Source: JAWVFM01 sp963739355
GTDB taxonomy: Bacteria; Actinomycetota; Thermoleophilia; Solirubrobacterales; 70-9
Direction: 5' to 3'
DNA length: 64,000 nucleotides
Assembly (NCBI GenBank): GCA_963739355.1
Contig: CAVUAD010000005.1
Coordinates: 539,961 to 603,960, forward strand
Part shown: piece after piece, positions 9,029 through 16,878 of the stretch
Layout of the letters: the number at the start of each line of letters is the position of its first letter
How positions within the stretch are numbered: the stretch's first letter is position 1
Notes under the pieces: model-generated
Told to the model about the DNA's origin: nothing
Seen by the model: the letters and a program-made list of their open reading frames with translations, nothing else
The model's database searches: none
Program-made: the position numbers and the translations under genes

Positions 9029-9837
9029 TCGCGGCCTCCTCGCGGGTGCAGGCGCTCGCCGAGCAACACGCACAGGCCGACGAGGACGATCCCGACGACG
9101 AGCCACGGCACGATGCCCTCCGGGACCGGGCCGATGTGCCCAAGGCCGAGGCCGCCGCGATCGTCGGGGCGCTTGGTGTACTCGACGTAGGCGATGAGTT
9201 TGTCGAGCTGGGCGGGCGAGAGGTCGTGCTGCGAGAAGCTCGGCATGAGGAACGGCCCGATCCGCACTGCCTCGGCCACCTGCCGGGGAGTTGCGTCGTC
9301 GAGCGCGGGCACCCGCGCGCCGGTCACGTAGCCGCCCTGGCCCGCGATCTGGTGGCAGCCGGCGCAGTGACTGGCGAACAGCTGCTGTCCCGCCGAGACG
9401 TTCGCGCCATCCGGATGAGGCTGGGGAATGCGCGGACCGTTGCCCAGCGACGCCACGTAGCGCACGAGCGCGCGCGTGTCGGAGTCGGAGAAGTAGGGGC
9501 GACTGCGCTCCGGCTCCTCTCCGGGACGTCCGATCGGCATTCGCCCGGTGCGCAGGTAGAAGTCGGCGGCGAGGGCGCCGGCGTGGCGCAGATCGGGACC
9601 GGCCCCCTCGATGCCCCCCGCGCCGGGGCGGGGGCTCGCGATCCCACGGCCGTCGACCCCGTGGCAGCTCGAGCAGTTGGCGGCGTAGAGCTCGGCTCCG
9701 CGGTCCAGCGCCGAGCGGTCAGCCCTCGAGGAGGGCGTGACGATGCCGTTCGGCGGTTGCCCCGACGCGGGCAGCGCCATGGCGGCGAGCCCGAGCGCGG
9801 CCGTCAGGACGATTGCGGTCCTGCGCCGGACGCTCAT
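9025..9837 (-). CDS. qcrC: Diheme cytochrome c subunit of the cytochrome bc complex (QcrC)
   Basis: A 270-residue secreted, membrane-anchored cytochrome. An N-terminal signal segment is followed by two class I cytochrome c domains with CSSCH and CAGCH heme sites, Met ligands in the GRMPIG and LMPSFS segments, and one C-terminal transmembrane helix (IVPWLVVGIVLVGLCVLL). This is the QcrC plan that wires the bc complex directly to the caa3/aa3 oxidase in actinobacteria. ATG at 9837 overlaps the previous stop (ATGA); a GTG at 9849 is an alternative start. Confidence 0.9.
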   Translation of the reverse strand: MSVRRRTAIVLTAALGLAAMALPASGQPPNGIVTPSSRADRSALDRGAELYAANCSSCHGVDGRGIASPRPGAGGIEGAGPDLRHAGALAADFYLRTGRMPIGRPGEEPERSRPYFSDSDTRALVRYVASLGNGPRIPQPHPDGANVSAGQQLFASHCAGCHQIAGQGGYVTGARVPALDDATPRQVAEAVRIGPFLMPSFSQHDLSPAQLDKLIAYVEYTKRPDDRGGLGLGHIGPVPEGIVPWLVVGIVLVGLCVLLGERLHPRGGRD

Positions 9838-10220
9838 GACTGGTTGCACGGGGAGAGAACGCTCACCCCGACTCCGTTCATGACCACGATGAACAGGAAG
9901 AGCACCGCGACGGTCAGCCCGATGATCGCGAGGAAGTGGTTGCGTCCGGCGGGCGGGGCGTCGTCGTCGGCGGCGTCATCGGCTCCGCGGTAGATGCCCA
10001 GCGACGTCGCCGCCGCCGCGAGTACGACCAGCACGGCGGCGACCGTGATGCCGATCGTCGCCAGCTCGTGCCAGTCGCTCCAGCGGGCGTCGATGCGGTC
10101 GCAGCTCGCCTGCGCGAGCCAGTATCCGGCCCCGAACTGGACCGCCCAGGCCGCGGGCGGGCCAAGCACGGCGAACCAGATCCGCGGCGAGGTGGAGGAG
10201 TCCGCCGGGCGTGCCCTCAT
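9834..10220 (-). CDS. Small membrane protein between ctaE and qcrC, family not recognised
   Basis: A 128-residue protein with about three hydrophobic helices (IWFAVLGPPAAWAVQFGAGYWLA, IGITVAAVLVVLAAAATSLG, FLAIIGLTVAVLFLFIVVMNG) and an acidic Asp-rich linker between the last two. It is bound to its neighbours by ATGA overlaps at both ends. Position and coupling suggest an accessory or supernumerary subunit of the oxidase or of the bc-oxidase supercomplex; that is inference from context only. No heme or copper motif is visible. Confidence 0.75.
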   Translation of the reverse strand: MRARPADSSTSPRIWFAVLGPPAAWAVQFGAGYWLAQASCDRIDARWSDWHELATIGITVAAVLVVLAAAATSLGIYRGADDAADDDAPPAGRNHFLAIIGLTVAVLFLFIVVMNGVGVSVLSPCNQS

Positions 10221-10804
10221 AGCGCCGGGAAGAGGATCGTGAAGGTGACGGCGACGCCCAGCACGGCAACGAACGCCCAGTACAGGGCGACGTTTCGCAG
10301 GGCGGACGTCCGGTAGCTCGTCAGGCCGGTTGCGAGCTTTCCGAGCAGCCACGCGTCGAGCGCGAGGCCGACCGCGACATGGGCATGGTGGAGGGCGAGC
10401 AGCGTGAAGTAGATCGAGCCGTAGGCGTTGTCGCTGGGCCTGAAGTCGCCCAGGTTGCCGACGAAGAGGTGGATCTGAAGCCCGAGGTAGGCGCCTTGGA
10501 CGACCATGGCCAGCGCCATCAGGATCCACGCTCGCCCAACCCGTCCGCCCGCCGCCGCCCGCGCCGCCGCGTACACCGGCGCCACCGAGGCCAGCAGGAC
10601 CGCGGTCAGGATCAGCGGCGCGGTCACCGAGGGCTCGGGGATTCCCGGTGGCGGCCACGTCGTGGCCTGAAGGCGCAGGTAGAAGTAGCTCGCGATGAGC
10701 GACCCGAACAGGGCCGCCTCCGTGGCCACGAGCAGCGCCATCCCCCACCAGCCGGACGACCTCGACCCCGAAGGGGTCAGACCCCTTGAGTGGGGGAGAC
10801 TCAT
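10217..10804 (-). CDS. ctaE: Cytochrome c oxidase subunit III (first oxidase)
   Basis: A 195-residue COX3 family protein with five hydrophobic helices, including GMALLVATEAALFGSLIASYFYLR, HIFVGNLGDF-type loops and the ALHHAHVAVGL segment typical of COX3. The first eleven residues (MSLPHSRGLTP) are encoded by one unit of a 32-bp tandem repeat, so the native start may be further in, for example just before GWWGMALL. It is coupled to the downstream small membrane protein (ATGA). Confidence 0.9.
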   Translation of the reverse strand: MSLPHSRGLTPSGSRSSGWWGMALLVATEAALFGSLIASYFYLRLQATTWPPPGIPEPSVTAPLILTAVLLASVAPVYAAARAAAGGRVGRAWILMALAMVVQGAYLGLQIHLFVGNLGDFRPSDNAYGSIYFTLLALHHAHVAVGLALDAWLLGKLATGLTSYRTSALRNVALYWAFVAVLGVAVTFTILFPAL

Positions 10805-10836
10805 GGGGTCAGACCCCTTGAGTGGGGGCGGCTCAT
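10773..10836 (-). repeat. Two tandem 32-bp units at the ctaD-ctaE junction
   Basis: Units 10773-10804 and 10805-10836 differ at two positions. Each holds the palindrome GGGGTCAGACCCC and, on the minus strand, a start codon. The upstream unit encodes an 11-residue peptide (MSRPHSRGLTP, 10801-10836) whose ATG overlaps the ctaD stop and whose TGA overlaps the ctaE ATG. The downstream unit encodes almost the same residues at the start of CtaE. The duplication therefore inserted a complete, overlap-coupled mini-ORF between two genes. Confidence 0.9.
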
Positions 10837-12737
10837 GCTTGTTGCGGCTCCCCTCCGTGCCAGGCCGCCAAGACGGCGAGCGTCAGGGCCACGAAGACGG
10901 CCGCCGCCAGCCACTGCCCCAGCAGCGCGAAGGCGAAGATGCCGCTGATGGCGAGCGCCGTGAGCGGCGGCCACGGTGAGTTCGAGGGCATCTCGAGGAT
11001 CTCGTCCCATTCGCCGTCGACCACCGTGACCGCGGGCGTCTCGTGCCCCTGCTCCAGCACCCGCTCGCCGCGGGCAAGATCGTCGCTGTCGCGCCGGCGA
11101 TCTTCCTCGTCCCAGAGCGGATACGGGCTCGACACCCGTGGGATCACTGCGAAGTTGTAGGCCGGCGGCGGCGAGCTGGTCGCCCATTCCAGGGTCGCGG
11201 CGTTGAAGGGGTCCTCCGCCGCCCGCGCCCCTCGGAAGAGGCTCACGATGAGGTTCCCGGCCACGGCGAGGAGGCCGGCGGTGAGCAGGTAGGAGCCGAG
11301 CGTCTCGACGAGGTTGAGGCCCGTCCACCCGAGCCCTCCGTGGTAGGTGTAGTCACGCCGCGGCATGCCCTCGAGCCCGAGGATGTGCATGGGAAAGAAG
11401 GTGATGTTCATCCCGGCGAAGGTGAGCCAGAAAGCCGCCTTTCCCCAGCCCTCGTGGTACATGCGGCCGGTGACCTTCGGGAACCAGAAGAACAGGCCGC
11501 CGATCAGCGGGAAGACGGCGGCTCCGAAGATCACGTAGTGGAAGTGGGCCACCACGAAGTACGTGTCCGTGAGCTGCTGGTCGAAGGGGATGGCGGCGAA
11601 CATCACCCCCGAGAGGCCGCCGAGCATGAACAGCACGATGAAGCCGACGATCCAGAGCAGCGGCGTGTCGAACTTCGGCCGCCCCGTGACGATGGTGGTG
11701 ATCCAGGCGAATAGCTGGATGCCGCTGGGGATGACGATGATGAGGCTGGCCGCTGCGAAGTAGACGGCCGTAACGGTCGCCAGGCCCACGGCGAACATGT
11801 GGTGCGCCCAGACGCCGAAGCCGATGAACGCCACCAGCAGCTCCGCGACTGCAACGAGGGGGAAGGCGACCATCCTGCGCCGGGCGAAGGCCGGGATGAT
11901 CGACGTCGCGATCCCGAACGCAGGCAGGATGATGATGTAGACCTCGGGGTGGCCGAAGATCCAGAACAGGTTCTGCCAGAGGATCGTGTCGCCGCCCCGA
12001 GCGACGTCGTAGAAGTGGAAGCCCAGCTGTCGGTCCGCCTCGAGGAAGATCAGCGCAACCGAGAGAACCGGCAGCGCGAACACCAGCGCGAACGACGTCG
12101 CCAGCATCGCGAAGCAGAACAGCGGCATCCGGTTGATCGACATCCCCGGCGCGCGGAGCTTGAAGATCGTGACGATGAAGTTGATCGCCGAAGCCGTCGA
12201 CGAGATGCCGGTGAAGATCAGGCCCAGCGCGTAGAAATCGATGCCGTATCCGGGGCTGAACGCGCGATCGGCGAGAGGGACGTAGTCGAACCAGCCGGCC
12301 GCAGGGGCGTTTCCCGTGGCCACGCCGATGTAGATGAAGATCCCCGAGCAGAGATACACCCAGTAGGAGAAGGCGTTCAGCCGGGGGAACGCCATGTCTC
12401 TGGCCCCGATCTGAAGGGGTATGAGGTAGTTCCCGAACGCCCCGATCGACATCGGGATGACGAAGAGGAAGATCATCGTCACCCCGTGCATGGTCATCGC
12501 CTGGTTGTAGGCGTCCGGACTCAGCAGGTGGTGCTCCGGCCCCATCAGCTGGGTCCGCATCAGCAGGGCCTCGACGCCGCCCGCGGCGAAGAAGGCGAGC
12601 GCGGTGAACAGGTAGAGAATCCCGATGCGCTTGTGGTCGGTCGTCGTGAGCCAGCCGTAGAGGCCGGGACGTTCGGCCCAGATGCGCCCGAGGCGGTCGA
12701 CGCGCGCTTTCGCCGCGGGAGGCACAGCGACGGCCAT
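10833..12737 (-). CDS. ctaD: Cytochrome c oxidase subunit I (first, caa3-type oxidase)
   Basis: A 634-residue heme-copper oxidase catalytic subunit. After the twelve-helix core with GHPEVY (the cross-linked His-Tyr and the D-channel Glu of A1 oxidases), WAHHMF (CuB His pair) and VAHFHYV (heme ligands), there is an extra C-terminal region of about 110 residues with two further hydrophobic helices (LTALAISGIFAFALLG and AAAVFVALTLAVLAAW) that looks like a fused subunit IV-like part. The ATG at 12737 overlaps the ctaC stop. Confidence 0.95.
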   Translation of the reverse strand: MAVAVPPAAKARVDRLGRIWAERPGLYGWLTTTDHKRIGILYLFTALAFFAAGGVEALLMRTQLMGPEHHLLSPDAYNQAMTMHGVTMIFLFVIPMSIGAFGNYLIPLQIGARDMAFPRLNAFSYWVYLCSGIFIYIGVATGNAPAAGWFDYVPLADRAFSPGYGIDFYALGLIFTGISSTASAINFIVTIFKLRAPGMSINRMPLFCFAMLATSFALVFALPVLSVALIFLEADRQLGFHFYDVARGGDTILWQNLFWIFGHPEVYIIILPAFGIATSIIPAFARRRMVAFPLVAVAELLVAFIGFGVWAHHMFAVGLATVTAVYFAAASLIIVIPSGIQLFAWITTIVTGRPKFDTPLLWIVGFIVLFMLGGLSGVMFAAIPFDQQLTDTYFVVAHFHYVIFGAAVFPLIGGLFFWFPKVTGRMYHEGWGKAAFWLTFAGMNITFFPMHILGLEGMPRRDYTYHGGLGWTGLNLVETLGSYLLTAGLLAVAGNLIVSLFRGARAAEDPFNAATLEWATSSPPPAYNFAVIPRVSSPYPLWDEEDRRRDSDDLARGERVLEQGHETPAVTVVDGEWDEILEMPSNSPWPPLTALAISGIFAFALLGQWLAAAVFVALTLAVLAAWHGGEPQQA

Positions 12738-13744
12738 CAGTGCAGTCCCTCCAGGTAGGCGGCCAGCGCAGAGACGTCACGCCGCGACAGGCCGAGGTCG
12801 GGCATCACGTTCCCTGGCTTGATCGCCTGCGGATTCTCCAGCCAGCGCTCGAGATCGCCGTGCGAGTTGGGAATGGTCCCTGCGGCCAGGTCCGTGCGCG
12901 TGGCCAGGTGCGTCAGGTCGGGGCCGACCGTTCCGTCGGCGGAGGTCCCACGAATGGAGTGGCAGCTGGCGCACCGAGAACCCATGAAGACCTGCTGACC
13001 GCGGCGGGCCCGCCGGGAGGAGGGCGCCGGTGCCGGCCGTTCCATGTTCCGCAGCCAGCGCTCGAAGGCCGGACGGGGCTGCGCGAATACCGCGAACGCC
13101 ATGTTCGCGTGCTGAAGGCCGCAGAACTCGGCGCATTGGCCGCGGTAGACGGCCGGCTGGTCGGCGTCCAGCTCCACGGTGTTGGTGCGGCCCGGAATCA
13201 GGTCGATCTTCCGGTTGAGCTGAGGGACCCAGAAGGAATGGATCACGTCGGCGGTGGTGCCGACGATCCGCACCGGCTCGCCGACGGGAATGTGGATCTC
13301 GTTGGCGGTTACGGCCTTCGTGCCCGGGTAGCGGACCTCCCAGAACCACTGGTGCCCGACCACGTGGATGGTCAGGTCCGTCTCGCCGGCGGCCGGCGCG
13401 TCGGTCTGCTTGATGACGAAGAGGTCGGCGACGGCGAACAGGGCGACCAGGACCGCCACCGGCAGGGCGATGCCGAAGACCACGACCAGCCCGAGGTTGG
13501 CCCGATCGCTTTCGCCGACCCACGGCAGGCCGGGCCTCGCGCGCCTGAAGTACCCGAGCACCAGCATCGCGACGGCCCCCAGGAACACCAGGGAGGCAAC
13601 CGCGAGCATCGCCCACCACAGCGTCGCGATGTCGCTCGAAGCCTTGCTGTGGGGATCAAGGGGGGACTGCCGCGCGCAGCCGCCGATCGCCAGCGAAGCG
13701 GCGACCGCGAAAAAGGCTGAGCGAAGTCTCCTGTGGTGGCGCAC
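12737..13744 (-). CDS. ctaC: Cytochrome c oxidase subunit II with fused cytochrome c domain (caa3 type)
   Basis: A 335-residue protein. A lipoprotein-type signal (IGGCAR lipobox) leads into two transmembrane helices, the cupredoxin domain with the CuA site (GHQWFWEV, CAEFCGLQHANM), and a C-terminal cytochrome c domain with CASCH and the Met ligand in GNVMPDLG. The fused heme domain makes this a caa3-type oxidase. GTG at 13744 is the start used; GAGGCAGCC lies just before it. It is the first gene of the seven-gene respiratory operon. Confidence 0.95.
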   Translation of the reverse strand: MRHHRRLRSAFFAVAASLAIGGCARQSPLDPHSKASSDIATLWWAMLAVASLVFLGAVAMLVLGYFRRARPGLPWVGESDRANLGLVVVFGIALPVAVLVALFAVADLFVIKQTDAPAAGETDLTIHVVGHQWFWEVRYPGTKAVTANEIHIPVGEPVRIVGTTADVIHSFWVPQLNRKIDLIPGRTNTVELDADQPAVYRGQCAEFCGLQHANMAFAVFAQPRPAFERWLRNMERPAPAPSSRRARRGQQVFMGSRCASCHSIRGTSADGTVGPDLTHLATRTDLAAGTIPNSHGDLERWLENPQAIKPGNVMPDLGLSRRDVSALAAYLEGLH

Positions 13745-13940
13745 GGCTGCCTCGGGCGGCGGGCTGGCCGCCCGGCTCTCGGCTTACCCCCGCGCCGCGC
13801 GCCAGAAACCCGCGTGTCCGCGCGCTTACGCGGCGAGCCGGGCAGCGGCTGGCTTTCAGGCGGGGACGTGTACCGGCGAGGAGCGTGGGGGGTCGCGTCG
13901 GGCGGGGCGCTGGACGGGCAAACGCGGGCACACGAACAGC

Positions 13941-13969
13941 GCCCGGGGCCGGCTGCGGCGGCCCCGGGC
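13941..13969 (-). terminator. GC-rich hairpin downstream of the CsbD gene
   Basis: A 9-bp perfect stem (13941-13949 with 13961-13969) with an 11-base loop begins 8 bases after the CsbD stop. There is no clear U tract after it on the minus strand, so it may be a weak terminator or an mRNA-stabilising hairpin. The rest of the 232-base gap between ctaC and this gene (13745-13976) shows no other feature I can support. Confidence 0.5.
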
Positions 13970-13976
13970 GCCCGCG

Positions 13977-14171
13977 CTACGACGTGCGGCGCTCGGCCTC
14001 GGCGACCTCGTCGGCCTTCTCGTCGGCCTTGGCGTCGGCCTCGGCGAGCTCGTCCTTCTTCTCGCCCTTGTCCTCTTCCTGAAGGCCCTCGCGGCGCAGC
14101 GAGTCGTCGCCGGTGACGTCTCCCGCAGCCTGCTTGACCTTGCCGGTGACCTTGTCGGTGATGCCGCTCAT
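13977..14171 (-). CDS. CsbD family stress protein
   Basis: A 64-residue hydrophilic protein with the CsbD signature: GITDKVTGKVKQAAGDVTGDDSLRREG, then a charged Ala/Asp/Glu/Lys tail. CsbD proteins are small general-stress proteins controlled by SigB in Bacillus; their biochemical role is unknown. ATG at 14171 has a clear AGGAGG site 8 bases upstream. A SigB-type promoter reading this way is visible at 14216-14239, shared in mirror image with the divergent DUF2294 gene. Confidence 0.88.
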   Translation of the reverse strand: MSGITDKVTGKVKQAAGDVTGDDSLRREGLQEEDKGEKKDELAEADAKADEKADEVAEAERRTS

Positions 14172-14195
14172 TCGAGCTTCCTCCTGTGTTTCGCG

Positions 14196-14239
14196 GTTAG
14201 CTGTCTGCACGAGGGGTACCCGCTCGACGCCGGGATAAC
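14196..14239. promoter_or_regulatory. Divergent pair of SigB/F-type promoters sharing a GGGTACCC palindrome
   Basis: Plus strand: GTTA at 14196-14199, 14 bases, then GGGTAC at 14214-14219, reading towards the DUF2294 gene at 14273. Minus strand: GTTA at 14239-14236, 14 bases, then GGGTAC at 14221-14216, reading towards CsbD at 14171. The two -10 boxes overlap inside one GGGTACCC. The pattern fits the known actinobacterial SigB/SigF consensus (GNNT or GTTT, 14-16 bases, GGGTAC/T), and a SigB/F/G-type sigma gene follows at 14802. Confidence 0.7.
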
Positions 14240-14272
14240 GAACCGGCACGCAGAGAGGCGATTGCCCTGGAG

Positions 14273-14623
14273 GTGAGGCAAATCGACGAGGCTCCACGAC
14301 AGATCGGCATCGGTATACGGCGCACCTACCGGGACTGCTTCGGCATCGAGCCCGCGGATGCCACGGTCTGGATCAGCGAGGACCTGGTCGTCGTGATCGT
14401 GGACGTGGAGCTCGAGCGGACGGAGCGCACGCTCCAGGATGAGGGGCATGCGGAGTCGGTATGCGCCTCCCGGGACGCGATTGCGCAGACGGTCGCGGCG
14501 GAGCATCGCGAGATCGTCGAACAGGCGACCGGCCGGCGGGTGTGCGCCTCCGTCAGCAAGGCCTTCGTGGAGTCCAGCTCGTGGGAGGCGGAGGTGTTCC
14601 GCCTGGCGCCGGTGGCCGCCTGA
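14273..14623 (+). CDS. DUF2294 (MpsC-type) protein
   Basis: A 116-residue protein matching the DUF2294 pattern: an N-terminal helix ending in a G-x2-P-like turn, VWISEDLVVVIVDVELERTERTL, a helical middle and a C-terminal EATGRRVCASVSKAF beta segment. The family is annotated as MpsC, a part of a Na+-translocating membrane-potential system, but most members, including this one, have no membrane helix and no proven function. GTG at 14273 is the start. It is read from the shared stress promoter 54 bases upstream. A second DUF2294 gene sits at 15698-16123, beyond the sigma factor. Confidence 0.72.
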   Translation: MRQIDEAPRQIGIGIRRTYRDCFGIEPADATVWISEDLVVVIVDVELERTERTLQDEGHAESVCASRDAIAQTVAAEHREIVEQATGRRVCASVSKAFVESSSWEAEVFRLAPVAA

Positions 14624-14801
14624 GAGCCGGCGTTGTGTGAGCGGCCCCAGGGGTTTGAGCAACGCCGGTTGCGGCTAGTCATGTGAGCAGAGGCGCGTTG
14701 ACCAACGACGGTGCCTTCCCGGATTTTCATCGTGGACTACGGTCGCCCCGACAGGGCGCGCGGACTCCGCCGAATCGAGCCGTTCGACGCAAGGAGCCCG
14801 C

Positions 14802-15632
14802 GTGAACCCATCCACCGCCTCTGCGGAGGAGCCCCGCACTCACCCAACCGTCGCAGCCGTCCCGGTCGGGCTGGCGACCGAGGAGGAGCTGCTGTCGCGG
14901 TTCCACGAGACCCGTGACCAGGAGGCGCGCAGCGAGCTGCTGAAACGCTACGAGCCGTTCGCGCGCAGTCTCGCCGGCCGCTACCGCAACATGGGGGAGT
15001 CGGCCGAGGACCTCGACCAGGTCGCCTATCTGGGGCTGCTGCACGCGATCGACCGCTTCGATCCCAACCGCGGCAAGCCCTTCGTCAGCTTCGCCGCCCC
15101 CACCGTCCTCGGCGAGCTGCGCCGCCACCTGCGCGACCGCGTCTGGAGCGTGCGGCTGCCCCGCTCCCTCCAGGAGCGGACGCGGCGCGTGGAGCGAGCG
15201 GTGTCCGGCCTGTCCACGCGGCTCGGCAGGTCGCCGAGCGTCGCGGAGATAGCTGCCGAGCTCGAACTGGAGACAGACGAGGTCCTCGAGGCGCTCGACG
15301 CGGTCGACCGCCGGCGCGTGGGCTCGCTCGACGCCCCCGCGGCAGGCGACGGCGAGCCCTCGAGCACGCTCCTCGAGCGCCTCGGGAGCTCCGACGCGGG
15401 GTTCCAGCACGTTGAGGACACGACGACCATCGACGGCCTGCTCCCGGTGCTTTCCGAGGAGGAGCGCCGGGTGCTGCGCATGCGGCTGGTCGAGGGAATG
15501 ACCCAATCGGAGATCGGCGAGCGAATCGGCTGCTCGCAGATGCACGTCTCGCGGATGCTCCGGAGGGTCCTCGAGGCGCTGCGACGCGCCTACTCCGAAA
15601 CCCTCCCGCAGCGCGAGGGGCTACCGGTCTAG
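14802..15632 (+). CDS. RNA polymerase sigma factor, SigB/SigF/SigG family
   Basis: A 276-residue sigma-70 group 3 protein. Region 2 holds YEPFARSLAGRYRNMGESAEDLDQVAYLGLLHAIDRFDPNRG; region 3 follows (RRVERAVSGLSTRLGRSPSVAEIAAEL), and region 4 has LPVLSEEERRVLRMRLVEGMTQSEIGERIGCSQMHVSRML. This family drives general stress and is usually held by an anti-sigma kinase and released by a STAS antagonist; a STAS gene is at 28521 but no kinase is in view. GTG at 14802 has AAGGAG 5 bases upstream. In the 178 bases before it (14624-14801) I see no clear GTTN-GGGTAC promoter, so self-control is not evident. Confidence 0.9.
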   Translation: MNPSTASAEEPRTHPTVAAVPVGLATEEELLSRFHETRDQEARSELLKRYEPFARSLAGRYRNMGESAEDLDQVAYLGLLHAIDRFDPNRGKPFVSFAAPTVLGELRRHLRDRVWSVRLPRSLQERTRRVERAVSGLSTRLGRSPSVAEIAAELELETDEVLEALDAVDRRRVGSLDAPAAGDGEPSSTLLERLGSSDAGFQHVEDTTTIDGLLPVLSEEERRVLRMRLVEGMTQSEIGERIGCSQMHVSRMLRRVLEALRRAYSETLPQREGLPV

Positions 15633-15697
15633 AAGCGGCTCCAGCGGGTAGTTTGCCGCCGGCGTTCACATGGCTCGGCTCAATCGGAGGTGAAATC

Positions 15698-16123
15698 GTG
15701 ACTTCCCAGGTCGATGGCGAGATGGCCGGCGGCGAGACCGCGGCGAGCGATGAATCCGCTGCGACGCTCAGCCCGGCTTCGGCGATCAGCCGGGGGCTCG
15801 TGGCCCTGACCAAGGAGCTCACCGGGCGCGGGCCGGTGAAGTCGAGGACGGTCATCAAGGACGACGTCGTCGTCTGCCTGCTCGGCCAATCGCTCACCCG
15901 TGCGGAGAAGACCCTCATCGACGCCGGGCAGAGCGAGCACGTGAGCGAAACCCGTTCCTACGTGCAGGGCGCGTTCGAGCGCCGGGCGATCGAGATCGTC
16001 GAGGAGGCGCTCGGCCGCCGGGTCATGTCCTTCATGAGCGACCACGACCTGGACAACGACATCGCCGCCGAGGTGTTCGTGCTCGTCCCCGCGGGCGACG
16101 GCTCGATGGCCGGCGGCGACTAG
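15698..16123 (+). CDS. DUF2294 (MpsC-type) protein, second copy
   Basis: A 141-residue paralogue of the protein at 14273, with an Ala/Glu-rich N-terminal tail of about 30 residues before the domain (LTKELTGRGPVKSRTVIKDDVVVCLLGQSLTRAEKTLI). The domain ends in EEALGRRVMSFMSDHD. GTG at 15698 is preferred because GGAGG lies 7 bases upstream; a TTG at 15653 would extend it by 15 residues. It directly follows the sigma factor gene, 65 bases downstream. Confidence 0.75.
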   Translation: MTSQVDGEMAGGETAASDESAATLSPASAISRGLVALTKELTGRGPVKSRTVIKDDVVVCLLGQSLTRAEKTLIDAGQSEHVSETRSYVQGAFERRAIEIVEEALGRRVMSFMSDHDLDNDIAAEVFVLVPAGDGSMAGGD

Positions 16124-16131
16124 GCCCCGGG

Positions 16132-16155
16132 ATTGCGGGCCTCACCCGGGGGTAC
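16132..16155 (+). promoter_or_regulatory. Candidate SigB/F-type promoter for the DUF892 gene
   Basis: ATTG at 16132-16135, 14 bases, then GGGTAC at 16150-16155, 34 bases before the ATG. Spacing and -10 box match the divergent pair at 14196-14239; the -35 differs by one base (A for G). Confidence 0.5.
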
Positions 16156-16188
16156 GCGGGCCGCGACAGCCACTGAGAGGAAGACGAC

Positions 16189-16782
16189 ATGGCAGACGCC
16201 AACGAGAGGGACGCAAAGCTCCTCCAATATCTGGAGGAGGCCTATGGCAAGGAGCAGGAGCTGGAGACGGCGCTGAACGCGCACATCGGCATGACCGAGC
16301 GCGACGCCTACAAGAAGCGCCTGCAGAAGCACCTGCGCGAGACGAAGTCGCACTCCAAGCAGCTGGCGCGGCGAATCAAGGCCCTCGGCGGCCAGCCGTC
16401 CATCACGCAGACGGCGGTCGGCAAGGCGACGGCGGCCGCGAAGGGGCCTCTCCACGCCCTGCGGGGAACCGGCATCGAGGAGAAGCAGCTGAAGAACGCC
16501 AAGACCGAGTATTCGGAGGAGGCCGAGGAGATCGCGACCTATACCGCGATCGAGGCCCTGGCCGAGGCGGTCGGCGATCGCGAGACCGCCAAGCTGGCTC
16601 GCGGAATCCGGCGCGACGAGGAGCGGATGGCGAGCTACCTCGAGAAGCTGATCCCGCAGCTCGCGAAGGCCGTCGCCAGGGCCGAGGTCCCCAGCGACCA
16701 GCGCAAGGCGGCCGCGCGCAGGACCACGCGCGGCCGAGCGGGCAGCAAAGCCTCGAGGTCGCGCGCGAGGTCGCGCTCCTAG
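16189..16782 (+). CDS. DUF892 (YciF-type) ferritin-like protein
   Basis: A 197-residue all-helical protein of the DUF892/YciF group, a ferritin-like four-helix bundle linked to stress. Helix starts are visible at LLQYLEEAYGKEQELETALN, MTERDAYKKRLQKHLRETKSHSKQL, YSEEAEEIATYTAIEALAEAVGD and RDEERMASYLEKLIPQLAKAV, carrying the expected Glu and His metal-site residues. A basic Arg/Ser/Ala tail of about 30 residues follows the fold and could bind nucleic acid. A GAGAGGAAG ribosome site precedes the ATG. Confidence 0.85.
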   Translation: MADANERDAKLLQYLEEAYGKEQELETALNAHIGMTERDAYKKRLQKHLRETKSHSKQLARRIKALGGQPSITQTAVGKATAAAKGPLHALRGTGIEEKQLKNAKTEYSEEAEEIATYTAIEALAEAVGDRETAKLARGIRRDEERMASYLEKLIPQLAKAVARAEVPSDQRKAAARRTTRGRAGSKASRSRARSRS

Positions 16783-16794
16783 CGCGCCTGGCCG

Positions 16795-16818
16795 GTTGGC
16801 CGTTCGCTGAGCGGGTAC
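16795..16818 (+). promoter_or_regulatory. Candidate SigB/F-type promoter for the basic protein gene
   Basis: GTTG at 16795-16798, exactly 14 bases, then GGGTAC at 16813-16818, 60 bases before the ATG at 16879. This is the same spacing and -10 sequence as the other stress promoters in this block. Confidence 0.6.
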
Positions 16819-16878
16819 TCCTATGGAAGGCCGCCTGCGGGCGGCCGTATGTTTGAACGCGAACGAAAGGACCCCGAG

